Part shown: positions 9,283 through 17,201 of the stretch, piece by piece
Layout: each line of letters begins with the position of its first letter
Numbering within the stretch: the stretch's first letter is position 1
Assembly: GCA_002335425.1 (NCBI GenBank)
Contig: DDCB01000039.1
Coordinates: 1-28,030 of the forward strand
Reading direction: 5' to 3'
DNA length: 28,030 bases
Source: Chthonomonas sp. UBA2017
GTDB lineage: Bacteria; Armatimonadota; Fimbriimonadia; Fimbriimonadales; Fimbriimonadaceae
The notes under the pieces: generated by a model
Told to the model about the DNA's origin: nothing
The model's input: only the letters and a program-made list of their open reading frames with translations
Databases searched by the model: none
Made by a program: the position numbers and the translations under genes

Positions 9283-9726
9283 ATGGCGAAAAAGTCCTTG
9301 ATTTTGATGGCTGTGGCTGCCGGCGTCGCGTCGGCAGTCCTGAGTGGATGCGGCGGTGGGGACAACACCCAGACCGGTTTGGACAACTTCCGCGGCAACT
9401 GGACGGGAACGCATCGCTTCTACCCGGCCAACGGAGGAAGCTTCCAAGACAGTGGCTTGATGAACCTGTCGATCAGCAGCGGCGGATCGATTGAAGGCAC
9501 GATGACCAAGAGCTCGACCAACGAAAGTGTCGCCGTTTTTGGCACCGTCACAAGCCGGGGAACGTTCGCATTAACCTGGCGATTCAACGGCTTCGGATCG
9601 GACCGAACGATCGAAGGCCCGGTCGTGGTTCTGAACGGAGAATTTCGACCCGACAACAACGAAAGTCGGCTGCCGACCGTGTCCGGTGCCGGTGGTCAAC
9701 TCGAATTTCGATTGGTTCGCGACTAA
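9283..9726 (+). CDS. Small secreted lipoprotein of unknown function
   Basis: From the ATG at 9283 the product has 147 residues. It begins with a lipoprotein signal peptide (MAKKSLILMAVAAGVASAVL) with lipobox L-S-G-C and the acylated Cys at 23. The mature part is rich in Gly, Ser, Thr and Asn with alternating hydrophobic residues, for example GNWTGTHRF and GTFALTWRFNGF, which suggests a small beta-barrel or beta-sandwich. I do not recognise the family. An upstream in-frame start at 9190 would run through the preceding terminator hairpin and is unlikely. It is bounded on both sides by terminators, so it is probably transcribed alone. Confidence 0.75.
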   Translation: MAKKSLILMAVAAGVASAVLSGCGGGDNTQTGLDNFRGNWTGTHRFYPANGGSFQDSGLMNLSISSGGSIEGTMTKSSTNESVAVFGTVTSRGTFALTWRFNGFGSDRTIEGPVVVLNGEFRPDNNESRLPTVSGAGGQLEFRLVRD

Positions 9727-9746
9727 GTCTTGCCGCGATCAGCGTT

Positions 9747-9783
9747 GAAGCCCGCTCAGCCTCGGTTGTGCGGGCTTCTTTTT
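9747..9783 (+). terminator. Rho-independent terminator of the small lipoprotein gene
   Basis: GAAGCCCGC (9747-9755) pairs perfectly with GCGGGCTTC (9770-9778), followed by TTTTT. It starts 20 bases after the stop codon. Confidence 0.9.
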
Positions 9784-9829
9784 GCGAAAAGAGGCATCTT
9801 GAGCCTCCCAAAGCAGTATTCTCTTGTGT

Positions 9830-10303
9830 ATGTCGAATGAACTCAAACAACACCTGCGCAAGCGAATTGAAGACTGGGGCCAGTCGTTTGCAAAAGACCT
9901 GAAGGCGATCCCCGAAGAGCATCTCGGCGCCTCGCCCTCCGGAATCGCTCGGGCCCCGATCGACTTCACCTACGAGGTCGCCGTCGTCAATCGACGAATT
10001 GCCAACCGGATCGGCGGCGGAGAGAACCCGCCTTGGCCATTTGAGGGATGGGTCACTGCGCCCGAGGAGTTCCGAGACCGAGACAAAGCACTGGCCGAGC
10101 TCGATGAGTCAGTTCAAGCCGTGGTCGCGGCCCTCGACGCCTTCCCGGCGGAGAAGTTGAGCGAAGAAGTTGAAACGCCCAACGGCCCCTACACCGTGGC
10201 CGGATTGGCCGACATGGTCGGCACACACATGGCCTACCACGACGGTCAGCTGAACTATCTGCAGTCGCTTTACGGTGACAACAACATCCACTGGCAAGAC
10301 TAA
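9830..10303 (+). CDS. DinB-like superfamily protein
   Basis: This 157-residue protein has the four-helix DinB/YfiT-type fold by sequence pattern, close to the usual length. The last helix carries THMAYHDGQLNYLQ, with His133 and His137 four apart as in DinB metal sites. At the place of the first metal-binding His the protein reads DFTYEVAVVNRR, so Glu49 may substitute. Members of the superfamily include thiol-dependent transferases and proteins of unknown role; this one cannot be assigned a reaction. I chose ATG at 9830, not the TTG at 9824. It is first in a co-directional run that continues 27 bases later. Confidence 0.8.
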   Translation: MSNELKQHLRKRIEDWGQSFAKDLKAIPEEHLGASPSGIARAPIDFTYEVAVVNRRIANRIGGGENPPWPFEGWVTAPEEFRDRDKALAELDESVQAVVAALDAFPAEKLSEEVETPNGPYTVAGLADMVGTHMAYHDGQLNYLQSLYGDNNIHWQD

Positions 10304-10330
10304 AAGCGCGATGGCGGCGGGGGGCTCCAG

Positions 10331-12082
10331 ATGGCCGATGAGGCGGGATTGAAATCGCCTTATCTCGTGTTGGCTGAGTTCCTCCGCCAGCACCCGGACC
10401 GGATTCGCGAGTCTCCCGAGGCGATCGCCCAGTCGCTGGGCCTGGAGCCTCAGCTCGTTCGAGACGTACTCAGCACGGCCCAAACCAAAGTCGAGAGCTC
10501 GGATAAAAAGCGTTCCTTCAGCGATTGGATCGGGCTCAAAGCCGCCGGGGATCGGCTTCATCGCATCCTGACTTGGATCGGGGACCACCCGATTGCGGCG
10601 GTTGCGATCTCGACCGGGTTGGCCTGGCTCTTGATCGTGCCGATCACAACCTTAGTCCCGACCCGATTCAACATCCAAGGCCGGATCGAGACTGAGTCGC
10701 TCGTGATTGCGTCGATTTTGGCGTTCACCTTCTTCTTTCACGCGATGATCTATCTGGTGAAGGGGATGGTTCGCTATGCCTGGTGGGGGGCATTGACCGT
10801 CTATGGGATCGTCCTGGTCGGTGCGTGGATCGGCGTTTCCCTCGTTCGGGAGGCGAACTGGACCACCTTTGTCGTCCTCCCGGTGGCGTTTTTGTTTTTG
10901 GCCTTCGGGTATGCCATCGCGAGCTCGATTTTTTCGGTTCTCGGTGGTTTTCTCAGGCTCCGATTCGAAGAGTCGCAACGTCGGTCACTCTCTAGGCAAG
11001 AGTTATTGGATCGACTCCTTGATGTGCAAGAGCGGCTTCGCGAGGTCGGCGAAGGGGCGCCGCCGGTGCTGACCTGGCGAGATCACCCGCTCATGATGAA
11101 AGTCCAACAATGGCCTTTCCTGTATGGTGGTCTCTTGTCGTTGATCGTCAACTTGGCGATGGTTCTTCTGGTGGGATTCTTGACCCCGAATCCTGCACTT
11201 CGAGACGTAGACCCGATGAAGTCGGCGGCAGTGGGCATCCTGCAGCTCGTCTTCTCGTTAATGGGGTTTGCCGCCCAGACGATGTTGGCATTCCTCGCGG
11301 GTCGAATCGGCAAGGCTCTTCTGGCTTCTCTTTGGTTCACGATTGTCGCGGTCTTAGTTTCTTGGATTCCGATCGGCCCGTTTGGGATCGTCAACTACAT
11401 CAAGGAGCTTCCTGCGAACGCAATCGCACAGAGCGCATTCGCCCTGACCATCGGTTGTTTGGCCGGGATCGGGGCCCAAGTCGAGAGCCGGGCGGCCCGA
11501 AGTCGGCAACTGGCACGGGACGAACCCTCGGCCCTGGTTGCCGAACTCGCTCAACTCCAGTTGCTTCTCGCACCGCGGGCGGGGTCGATCACCGTCATGG
11601 TGGTGGATGCGGCCCAAAGCTCGAAAATGAAGTCTGAGGCCGACCCTTATGTTGCCGAATGGTCGTTTCGTGAGTACCAAAGCTTGCTCTCGCGCATCGC
11701 AGGAGAGCATGGGGGGCGGGTCCATTCGACGGCGGGGGATGGAGCGGTCATTGCATTTGACCAGCCGGCCGAGGCCCTGCGAGCCGCCCAACAGACCCAA
11801 CGCGAAATCTTGCTTTACAATGAGCGCCTGAACCGACTGCCCTCGCCGTTCCGACTTCGGATTGGACTTCATGCCGGCACGATCATGGGCGAACTCGACC
11901 AGGTCGAATTCACCGAAGTCATCGACATCGCAGCGCACATCGAGGGGCGATGCGAGATCGGAGGGATCGCCGTCTCGGAGGTCCTTGCGGATGTGCTCGG
12001 CAAGGGCCAGTTTATCGATTCGGAGCAAGAAGTGGACGGCCAGCGAATCTGGTGGGCCCGCAACCCCTTAGGAGAGGCATGA
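10331..12082 (+). CDS. Polytopic membrane protein with C-terminal degenerate class III nucleotidyl cyclase domain
   Basis: This 583-residue protein has three parts. Residues 1-60 are helical and resemble a small helix-turn-helix (AEFLRQHP ... IAQSLGLEPQLVRDVL). About eight hydrophobic segments follow between residues 83 and 385, with a charged cytoplasmic stretch near 210-255. Residues ~415-575 form a class III adenylate/guanylate cyclase domain: the metal-binding Asp are present (Asp426 in VMVVDAAQSS and Asp470 in AGDG). The base-selecting Lys is Ser466, and the conserved N-x-A-A-R motif reads D-I-A-A-H (Asp532, His536), so the transition-state Asn and Arg are missing. Activity is therefore doubtful; a nucleotide-sensing or regulatory role is possible. 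GGGGGG lies before the ATG, and the stop overlaps the lipB start. Confidence 0.85.
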   Translation: MADEAGLKSPYLVLAEFLRQHPDRIRESPEAIAQSLGLEPQLVRDVLSTAQTKVESSDKKRSFSDWIGLKAAGDRLHRILTWIGDHPIAAVAISTGLAWLLIVPITTLVPTRFNIQGRIETESLVIASILAFTFFFHAMIYLVKGMVRYAWWGALTVYGIVLVGAWIGVSLVREANWTTFVVLPVAFLFLAFGYAIASSIFSVLGGFLRLRFEESQRRSLSRQELLDRLLDVQERLREVGEGAPPVLTWRDHPLMMKVQQWPFLYGGLLSLIVNLAMVLLVGFLTPNPALRDVDPMKSAAVGILQLVFSLMGFAAQTMLAFLAGRIGKALLASLWFTIVAVLVSWIPIGPFGIVNYIKELPANAIAQSAFALTIGCLAGIGAQVESRAARSRQLARDEPSALVAELAQLQLLLAPRAGSITVMVVDAAQSSKMKSEADPYVAEWSFREYQSLLSRIAGEHGGRVHSTAGDGAVIAFDQPAEALRAAQQTQREILLYNERLNRLPSPFRLRIGLHAGTIMGELDQVEFTEVIDIAAHIEGRCEIGGIAVSEVLADVLGKGQFIDSEQEVDGQRIWWARNPLGEA

Positions 12083-12771
12083 TTCGGGGGCACTGGTGCT
12101 GGCTAGGTTCGATGGATTATGCGACTTGCTTCGCGTGGCAGCGAGTCCTCGCCGACCAAGTCGCCCAGCGCCAACGAGAAGATGTCATCCTCTTTGTCGA
12201 GCACCCGCCGGTGCTCACTCTCGGAGCCAATTTTCACGCCGAAAATCTCTTAGAGACTCAAGAAGCGTATCGTCAAAAGGGCATTCAGGTTGAGCCCACC
12301 GACCGGGGCGGGGATGTGACCTTTCATAACCCCGGCCAGCTCGTGATCTACCCGATCGTCGATGTCGCGCAACAAGGCAAGGACCTCCATCGGTGGCTTC
12401 GCGACCTCGAAGAGTCCGTGATCATCGCCTTGCGGGCGTTTGGACTGAATGGCCGCCGATTTGCTCCCCACACCGGGGTTTGGATCGAGGATCGCAAAAC
12501 GGCTGCCATCGGCATTAAGGTCAAGCGGTGGATCAATTTGCACGGGATCGCTCTCAACTGCAACAACGACTTGGACCTGGCTCGACTGATTGTCCCATGC
12601 GGCATCCACGGGTACGCAGTGACAAGTCTCACCCAAGAGCTCGGGCGTGAGGTCGGGGTTCGAGACGCTTTGCCGGTCATGCGAAACGCCTTAGAGCACG
12701 TGCTGGGGTTCACTCCCTTGGAGCTTCGACGTTCGGAGCTAGAGTCCCAACTCGGCCCCGAGCTACAATAG
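12079..12771 (+). CDS. lipB: Octanoyl-[acyl-carrier-protein]:protein N-octanoyltransferase LipB
   Basis: LipB moves the octanoyl group from acyl carrier protein to the lipoyl-domain lysine of E2 and GcvH proteins, the first step of endogenous lipoate synthesis, in the cytoplasm. The 230-residue product has the family signature RGGDVTFHNPGQLVIYP, then IGIKV with Lys147 and VPCGI with Cys174, matching the catalytic Lys/Cys pair. The start is set by AGGAG four bases before the ATG at 12079; the ATG shares ATGA with the stop of the upstream cyclase-domain gene, so translation is probably coupled. LipA is not in the window. The E2 encoded at 22709-23944 is a likely substrate. Confidence 0.96.
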   Translation: MIRGHWCWLGSMDYATCFAWQRVLADQVAQRQREDVILFVEHPPVLTLGANFHAENLLETQEAYRQKGIQVEPTDRGGDVTFHNPGQLVIYPIVDVAQQGKDLHRWLRDLEESVIIALRAFGLNGRRFAPHTGVWIEDRKTAAIGIKVKRWINLHGIALNCNNDLDLARLIVPCGIHGYAVTSLTQELGREVGVRDALPVMRNALEHVLGFTPLELRRSELESQLGPELQ

Positions 12772-12775
12772 AGCC

Positions 12776-13384
12776 ATGAGTGGATGGCGTCACCAGCAAG
12801 GGACCCTGGCGGTTTACAACGAAGACCACGTGGATACGGACCGAATCATCCCGGCCCGGTTTCTTTCGATGGTCACGCGAAGCGGATACGGCCCGTTGCT
12901 CTTTGCGGATGTCCGAGGAGATTCGTTCGTGCTGGACCAGCCGCAGGCCGCCGGTGCGACGGTGTTGGTGGTCGGGACGAATTTCGGATGTGGCTCGTCT
13001 CGCGAGCACGCCGTGTGGGCGATCCAGCAAGCTGGATTCGTGGCGGTGGTTGCACGGCGTGAGTCGGCGTCGCCGGGCTTTAGCGACATCTTCCGACAAA
13101 ACGCCTCCAACTGCGGGCTGCTACTGATCGAGCTCGACCCCGAATCCCATGACCAAGTGGCGCAAGCCGGGACGGGAGCGGCGTTCAGCTTGAACGTCGA
13201 AAACCAAACGTTGGACGTAGGCTCGCATACGATCTCATTTGAATTGAGTCCCGCCGCCAAGCGGCAAGTGATGGAGGGTCTCGACCTGATCGGCAAAACC
13301 TTGGAGCTCGCCAGCGCGATCGACGATTACGAAAAGCGGTCCACCGCATTCGTGCCGCCGGTTTTGCAGGAACCCAGAGCCTAG
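12776..13384 (+). CDS. leuD: 3-isopropylmalate dehydratase small subunit LeuD
   Basis: LeuD pairs with LeuC to isomerise 2-isopropylmalate to 3-isopropylmalate in leucine biosynthesis. The 202-residue protein shows DTDRIIPARFL at 20-30, GTNFGCGSSREHAVWA from 67, and the NASNCGLL motif, all typical of the small-subunit swivelling domain. It begins four bases after the lipB stop, so it is in the same operon, but the ribosome site is weak and translation may be coupled. LeuC is absent from the window, so the two subunits are encoded apart here, or the protein belongs to a related homoaconitase-type enzyme. Confidence 0.93.
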   Translation: MSGWRHQQGTLAVYNEDHVDTDRIIPARFLSMVTRSGYGPLLFADVRGDSFVLDQPQAAGATVLVVGTNFGCGSSREHAVWAIQQAGFVAVVARRESASPGFSDIFRQNASNCGLLLIELDPESHDQVAQAGTGAAFSLNVENQTLDVGSHTISFELSPAAKRQVMEGLDLIGKTLELASAIDDYEKRSTAFVPPVLQEPRA

Positions 13385-13404
13385 GGTCGAACGTCCTTAG
13401 CTAT

Positions 13405-14049
13405 ATGAACATGAACCTCTGGAGAACAAAAATCGGGCTCCTCGCCGGAGCAATTTCCGTCGCCGTCTTGATTTCGGGCTGCTCATCCCCGTCCGTCGCC
13501 CAATCGGGAGGCGAGTCGACAACGCCGATGAGAAAAGAGGCGACTCCGGTGGAAGAGACTGGCATGAGCCGCGCTGTTTCGAACTCCCAAGACGCCGGGG
13601 CCTCGGTCGGCATTCCATCGCCTCAGCAAGAGGAGGACAATCCTTACCGCCAGTACCAACTGCGTGATCTGCAACGGGTGAAAATCAAGCTGGCAGGCAA
13701 GGTCTTCGACTCCTGGGTCATGGATACCGAAGGCAAGCGATCCGAAGGGATGATGTTCTTGCGCGACGCAGAAGTCAAGGACGACGACAGCATGATCTTC
13801 GTTTTTCGCGAGCCCCAAGAGTTGGGATTCTGGATGAGGAACACCTACATCCCGCTCGACATCGCCTACATTGACGCCAAAGGCAAGATCATCACCATCG
13901 CCCAGATGGCCGCGCTGGATGAGACGAGTCACCCCAGCAAGGGCAAGGCCAAGTTCGCTCTTGAGATGAAAAAGGGTGCCTTTAAGCGCAACGGAATCAA
14001 GGTCGGCATGGTGGCCGACATTCCGCTCGACGTGGTCGCGAAAGACTAG
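13405..14049 (+). CDS. DUF192 family lipoprotein
   Basis: The 214-residue product starts with a lipoprotein signal peptide and lipobox I-S-G-C with Cys26. A low-complexity linker rich in Ser, Thr, Glu and Gln runs to about residue 80. The C-terminal ~120 residues are a DUF192 domain: GKRSEGMMFLRD, SMIFVFREPQELGFWMRNT, then IPLDIAYIDAKGKI. DUF192 proteins are mostly exported or anchored; their biochemical role is not settled. The gene lies 20 bases after leuD and may end the operon, which is closed by the hairpin at 14074. An alternative ATG two codons later would not change the signal peptide. Confidence 0.9.
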   Translation: MNMNLWRTKIGLLAGAISVAVLISGCSSPSVAQSGGESTTPMRKEATPVEETGMSRAVSNSQDAGASVGIPSPQQEEDNPYRQYQLRDLQRVKIKLAGKVFDSWVMDTEGKRSEGMMFLRDAEVKDDDSMIFVFREPQELGFWMRNTYIPLDIAYIDAKGKIITIAQMAALDETSHPSKGKAKFALEMKKGAFKRNGIKVGMVADIPLDVVAKD

Positions 14050-14073
14050 GCCTGGCTTTCGGGTCTCAAAAAT

Positions 14074-14110
14074 AGAGAGTGGCTTCTGCAATCTGCAGAA
14101 GCCACTCTCT
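14074..14110. terminator. Bidirectional terminator between convergent genes
   Basis: A perfect 17-bp stem (14074-14090 with 14094-14110) closes a 3-base loop. On the minus strand it is followed by ATTTTTG, so it is a strong terminator for the PEP-CTERM gene. On the plus strand the downstream tract is TCGTTCC, so it is weaker for the DUF192 gene. Confidence 0.85.
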
Positions 14111-14145
14111 TCGTTCCTCCCATCCGTTGGAGGTCGGCGGAGAAG

Positions 14146-14895
14146 TTAGGCCTTTCGGCGGCGGCGAGCGGCGAGCATGGCCGCGGCAGCGCCGAGACCG
14201 ATCATCGTCGCGGGCTCCGGAACCGGTTGGCCGACGACTCGAACGCTGTCCAGTCGCCAGGTGCCCGAGGTCGCGTAGTTCGAGGTCGCGTTCGCCGGAG
14301 CATAGGCATTGCCGCCCGGTGCGAAGACCGACACGATTCGGAACGCGAAGTTGGCCGTGTTGTCCACGAGCACGTTGCTGCTCAGGTCGACCATTCGGTT
14401 ATCGTTCCAGTTGTCCCCGCCGGCCGTCAGTTCGGTCGCGGTGCCGAGGTTCCAGTTGATTCCGTCGGTGGTGTAGTCGAACCGATACCAGCGGCTTGCG
14501 GTGTTGCTGGTTCGGTGGTCCCAAAGGACCTTGATCCCGTAGAAGCCAGCGGTCGAGACGTTGAATTGGGCGCCTCGGGTGCCGCTCCCAGCGCCTTGAG
14601 CCGGGAACGTCGTCAGGTTAAAACCGCTGTTGTTGGTCGGGGACGTGACCGAGGTCGGATCGGCGAGTGCGGCGGCATTTTGTCGGCCCGTGGCGAACGT
14701 ACTCGTCGTTCCGCCGAACGTGGCCGCGGTTCCGCTGCCGACGATCGGAGTCAGAGTGCCGGTGGTCGCCGAGCTGTCGTTGCCGTTCGGATTTCCGGCG
14801 GCGTCTGCGTTGAACCACCAGGTGGTGATTTGGACTTGCGCTTGGCTCGCGGCGGCCATCGTGACCAGAGCGAGCATCAAAATTCCCTTCTTCAT
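14146..14895 (-). CDS. PEP-CTERM sorting domain protein
   Basis: The 249-residue product has a signal peptide ending ASQAQ and a C-terminal PEP-CTERM signal: VPEP at 225-228, a hydrophobic segment (MIGLGAAAAMLAA) and the basic end RRRRKA. This signal is recognised by an exosortase, which cleaves and attaches or releases the protein at the cell surface. The central part is Gly/Asn/Thr-rich and contains FYGIKVLWDHRTSNTASRWY and GTWRLDSVRV, a pattern seen in secreted beta-sandwich proteins. The function is unknown. GGAG precedes the ATG by eight bases. No exosortase gene is in the window. Confidence 0.88.
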   Translation of the reverse strand: MKKGILMLALVTMAAASQAQVQITTWWFNADAAGNPNGNDSSATTGTLTPIVGSGTAATFGGTTSTFATGRQNAAALADPTSVTSPTNNSGFNLTTFPAQGAGSGTRGAQFNVSTAGFYGIKVLWDHRTSNTASRWYRFDYTTDGINWNLGTATELTAGGDNWNDNRMVDLSSNVLVDNTANFAFRIVSVFAPGGNAYAPANATSNYATSGTWRLDSVRVVGQPVPEPATMIGLGAAAAMLAARRRRKA

Positions 14896-15106
14896 AGTTG
14901 TATCTCCTCAAACCAAAGAGCGGATCGTTGGCCGACCGCTCGACCCAAAAGGTACCGACACGAGGTTAAGTCAGAATTAACAACCGGGCATCGGCCGGGT
15001 TCCTTAACACAACACTCGTACTTTTTCTGGGCTCAATCGAAGTGAAGTGCATCATTCGTGCAACGAAAATTTCGACGAGATCGTCTGGAAGGGTAGGAAC
15101 GCGGTG

Positions 15107-15124
15107 CCCAATTTTGGGTATAAC
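15107..15124 (+). promoter_or_regulatory. Possible promoter and operator of the small lipoprotein gene
   Basis: The 12-bp palindrome CCCAATTTTGGG (15107-15118) abuts TATAAC (15119-15124), a fair match to a -10 box. No convincing -35 box is seen at 17 bases. The ATG is about 80 bases downstream, leaving a leader. The assignment rests on motif and position only. Confidence 0.3.
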
Positions 15125-15202
15125 GCCGCTTGTTGGGTTTACTCAGCAATCCGGCTTACCTCGAAAGAGGGGAGCAAAGACTTTAGGAGGTCTCGAAGGA
15201 AT

Positions 15203-15337
15203 ATGAAGAAAATTTTTGCGATCATGATCGCTGTTGCTGCACTGGGTGTGGCGATGACCGGCTGCAAGAAGGACGAAGCTGCTGCTGAAACCGGCGGCAC
15301 GACTCCGGCTGCTGAAACCGGCGGCGAAGCGAAGTAA
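15203..15337 (+). CDS. 44-residue Ala/Glu-rich lipoprotein
   Basis: From the ATG at 15203 the product is a very short lipoprotein: MKKIFAIMIAVAALGVAM, lipobox M-T-G-C with Cys21, then a 23-residue tail CKKDEAAAETGGTTPAAETG. The tail contains two copies of AAETGG encoded by an exact 18-bp repeat (15281-15298 and 15308-15325). A full AGGAGG at 15185-15190 and AAGGA at 15196-15200 both precede the start, so strong translation is likely. A longer in-frame start at 15047 would bury the lipoprotein signal 52 residues in and is rejected. A strong terminator follows. The family is not recognised; by size it is like entericidin-type lipoproteins. Confidence 0.75.
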   Translation: MKKIFAIMIAVAALGVAMTGCKKDEAAAETGGTTPAAETGGEAK

Positions 15338-15362
15338 CTTAGACTCAACGTCTACACGACCG

Positions 15363-15402
15363 ATCGGCTCGACTCTAACTGGAGTCGAGCCGATTTTTCT
15401 TT
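15363..15402 (+). terminator. Rho-independent terminator of the 44-residue lipoprotein gene
   Basis: ATCGGCTCGACTC (15363-15375) pairs perfectly with GAGTCGAGCCGAT (15382-15394), followed by TTTTCTTTG. Confidence 0.92.
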
Positions 15403-15464
15403 GTGAAACCCTCGCACGAGGGATGAGGTTTTGGGGCCCCCTGCCAAAAATCGGGGGTAAGACC

Positions 15465-16373
15465 ATGAAACCGGCAATTTTTGTCAACGATCTCGTGATC
15501 CATTACCGGCAGAAGAACGGCCAGAACGTCGAGGCCGTTCGCGGCCTCAGCTTTGAGGTTGAACCCGGCGAAGTCGTCGGCTTTCTTGGGCCGAATGGAG
15601 CCGGGAAGAGCTCGACTCTCAAGGCCCTGATGGGTTTTGCTCCGCCCAAATCCGGCCAAGCCGAGGTGTTCGGCTTAGAAGCCGGCAGTCTGGAGGCCAA
15701 AAACCGCATCGGCTATCTGCCCGAGGTCGCGCTGTATTATCCGTACCTGACTCCGCTCGAGACGCTGACCCTCTATGGCGAGCTCCAGGGCCTCCGTGGC
15801 GCGAGTCTGCGGCACCAAGCGACCGAACTTCTCGAAGTTGTGGGGCTCGGCGGCGCGATGCGAAAGCAGAATCGCCATCTGAGCAAGGGCATGTTGCAGC
15901 GAGTCGGAATCGCCCAATCGCTTCTCGGCGAGCCCGAGCTCTTGATCCTCGACGAAGTCACGAGTGGACTCGATCCTGTCGGGCGAAAGGAACTTCGACA
16001 GATTCTGAAGGACCGCCAAGCCCAGGGATGCACTCTCTTCTTTTCGAGCCACGAACTGGCCGAAGTCGAGATGCTCTGTGACCGAATCTTGCTGATTCAT
16101 CGAGGCCAACTGATCGAAGAACGACGTATGGCTGCGCTGAAGGACGAACTGCGCCAGTATCAGGTCACATTCACCGGTCAAGTGTCGATGGTCGGGCTGA
16201 CCGACGACCTGACCTCGTGGGGGACTTCGACCACCGCCCGCTTCGAGTCCAAGTCTCTCTTGGTTCAAGCTCTCGAACGCATCTTTACTCAAGGCGGCTC
16301 GGTTCAAGATGTCCTCGCTCAAGAGGGTTCATTGGAAGAGTACTTTGTTCAAACCATCGGGAGGGCAGCATGA
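15465..16373 (+). CDS. ABC transporter ATP-binding protein
   Basis: The 302-residue ATPase has Walker A GPNGAGKS at 42-49, the signature LSKGM at 139-143, Walker B LLILDE at 159-164 followed by the D-loop SGLD, and the H-loop His in FFSSHEL. The C-terminal ~90 residues form the extension common in ABC-2 type exporters. It should drive the permease encoded immediately downstream; the two genes overlap by ATGA. I chose ATG 15465 (GGGGG seven bases upstream, and the frame starts at the usual N-terminus); ATG 15423 would add 14 residues. The substrate cannot be read from this subunit. Confidence 0.93.
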   Translation: MKPAIFVNDLVIHYRQKNGQNVEAVRGLSFEVEPGEVVGFLGPNGAGKSSTLKALMGFAPPKSGQAEVFGLEAGSLEAKNRIGYLPEVALYYPYLTPLETLTLYGELQGLRGASLRHQATELLEVVGLGGAMRKQNRHLSKGMLQRVGIAQSLLGEPELLILDEVTSGLDPVGRKELRQILKDRQAQGCTLFFSSHELAEVEMLCDRILLIHRGQLIEERRMAALKDELRQYQVTFTGQVSMVGLTDDLTSWGTSTTARFESKSLLVQALERIFTQGGSVQDVLAQEGSLEEYFVQTIGRAA

Positions 16374-17197
16374 GCGCACCGGCAATTGAATTTCTGAATC
16401 CCACCGTCCGACCCACAGCGACTCGGACCCGACTTTGGCTCTCCCTGGCCCGAGCGGTCATTCTGGAATCCCTCCGCCGCAAGGACCTGTATGTGGTGGG
16501 CATCCTCGGGTTTTTGCTCATGGTGAGCGCTGGGACGCTCGGATTTTTTGGTCTTCAGGGTCTGGAGACCTTTGCGAAGGACCTCGCGACGACCGTACTT
16601 GGCCTGTTTTCGACCATTGTCGCCGTGCTGACCGGCTCACGCCTGATGCCCGATGAGATTCGCAATCGGACCCTCTATCCGCTACTCGCTCGCCCGATGA
16701 GTCGCTTCGACCTGATCATGGGCAAATTTCTCGGCGCGGTTGCCGTGACTTGGATCGCTTTTGGCATCTTGGCGGTTCTGACGGGCTTGGCGTTGGCTCT
16801 CTTTGGAGTGCGTTTTGAGGCGGTCATGGGGCAATACTTGTTGCTCAAGTCGCTGGGCCTGGCCGTCGTCTGCGCGGTGAGTTTGTGCCTGAGCATGGTC
16901 ATGACCCCGTCTGCGGCCGCCACCATGGGCTTTGTTCTGGCCTTCGGAACGACGATGATCGTCCGGGCCCTGACCATGGCCTACGAGACGGCGAGCCCGG
17001 CGATGCAGTGGCTCTTCAAGCTGGTGAACGCCGCGTTGCCCCAATACGGCCTTTTCGACATGGGGAGCCGGGCGGCGAACTCCGGCTGGGGGCCAGTGCC
17101 CCTCTGGGTCGTCGGTGCCCTCTTGGGCTACGCCGTGTGCTATTCGTCGGCGATGCTGGCCTTAGCCTGGCTCAAGTTCCGAAGGCAGGTGGTTTGA
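16370..17197 (+). CDS. ABC-2 type transporter permease
   Basis: From the ATG at 16370 the product has 275 residues and about six membrane segments, with the RTLYPLLARPMSRFDLIMGK motif between the second and third, typical of ABC-2 permeases of the NosY/GldF kind. Its start overlaps the stop of the ATPase gene and follows GGGAGGG, so the two are translationally coupled and form one transporter. An in-frame extension back to 16217 lies wholly inside the ATPase gene and is rejected. Only one permease gene is present, so the pore is probably a homodimer. Confidence 0.9.
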   Translation: MSAPAIEFLNPTVRPTATRTRLWLSLARAVILESLRRKDLYVVGILGFLLMVSAGTLGFFGLQGLETFAKDLATTVLGLFSTIVAVLTGSRLMPDEIRNRTLYPLLARPMSRFDLIMGKFLGAVAVTWIAFGILAVLTGLALALFGVRFEAVMGQYLLLKSLGLAVVCAVSLCLSMVMTPSAAATMGFVLAFGTTMIVRALTMAYETASPAMQWLFKLVNAALPQYGLFDMGSRAANSGWGPVPLWVVGALLGYAVCYSSAMLALAWLKFRRQVV

Positions 17198-17201
17198 GCC
17201 G

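Noticed and set aside
13483..14091. 202-residue minus-strand ORF opposite the DUF192 gene
   Set aside because: It starts within the shared terminator hairpin and lacks family features, while the plus frame has a lipobox and DUF192 motifs.
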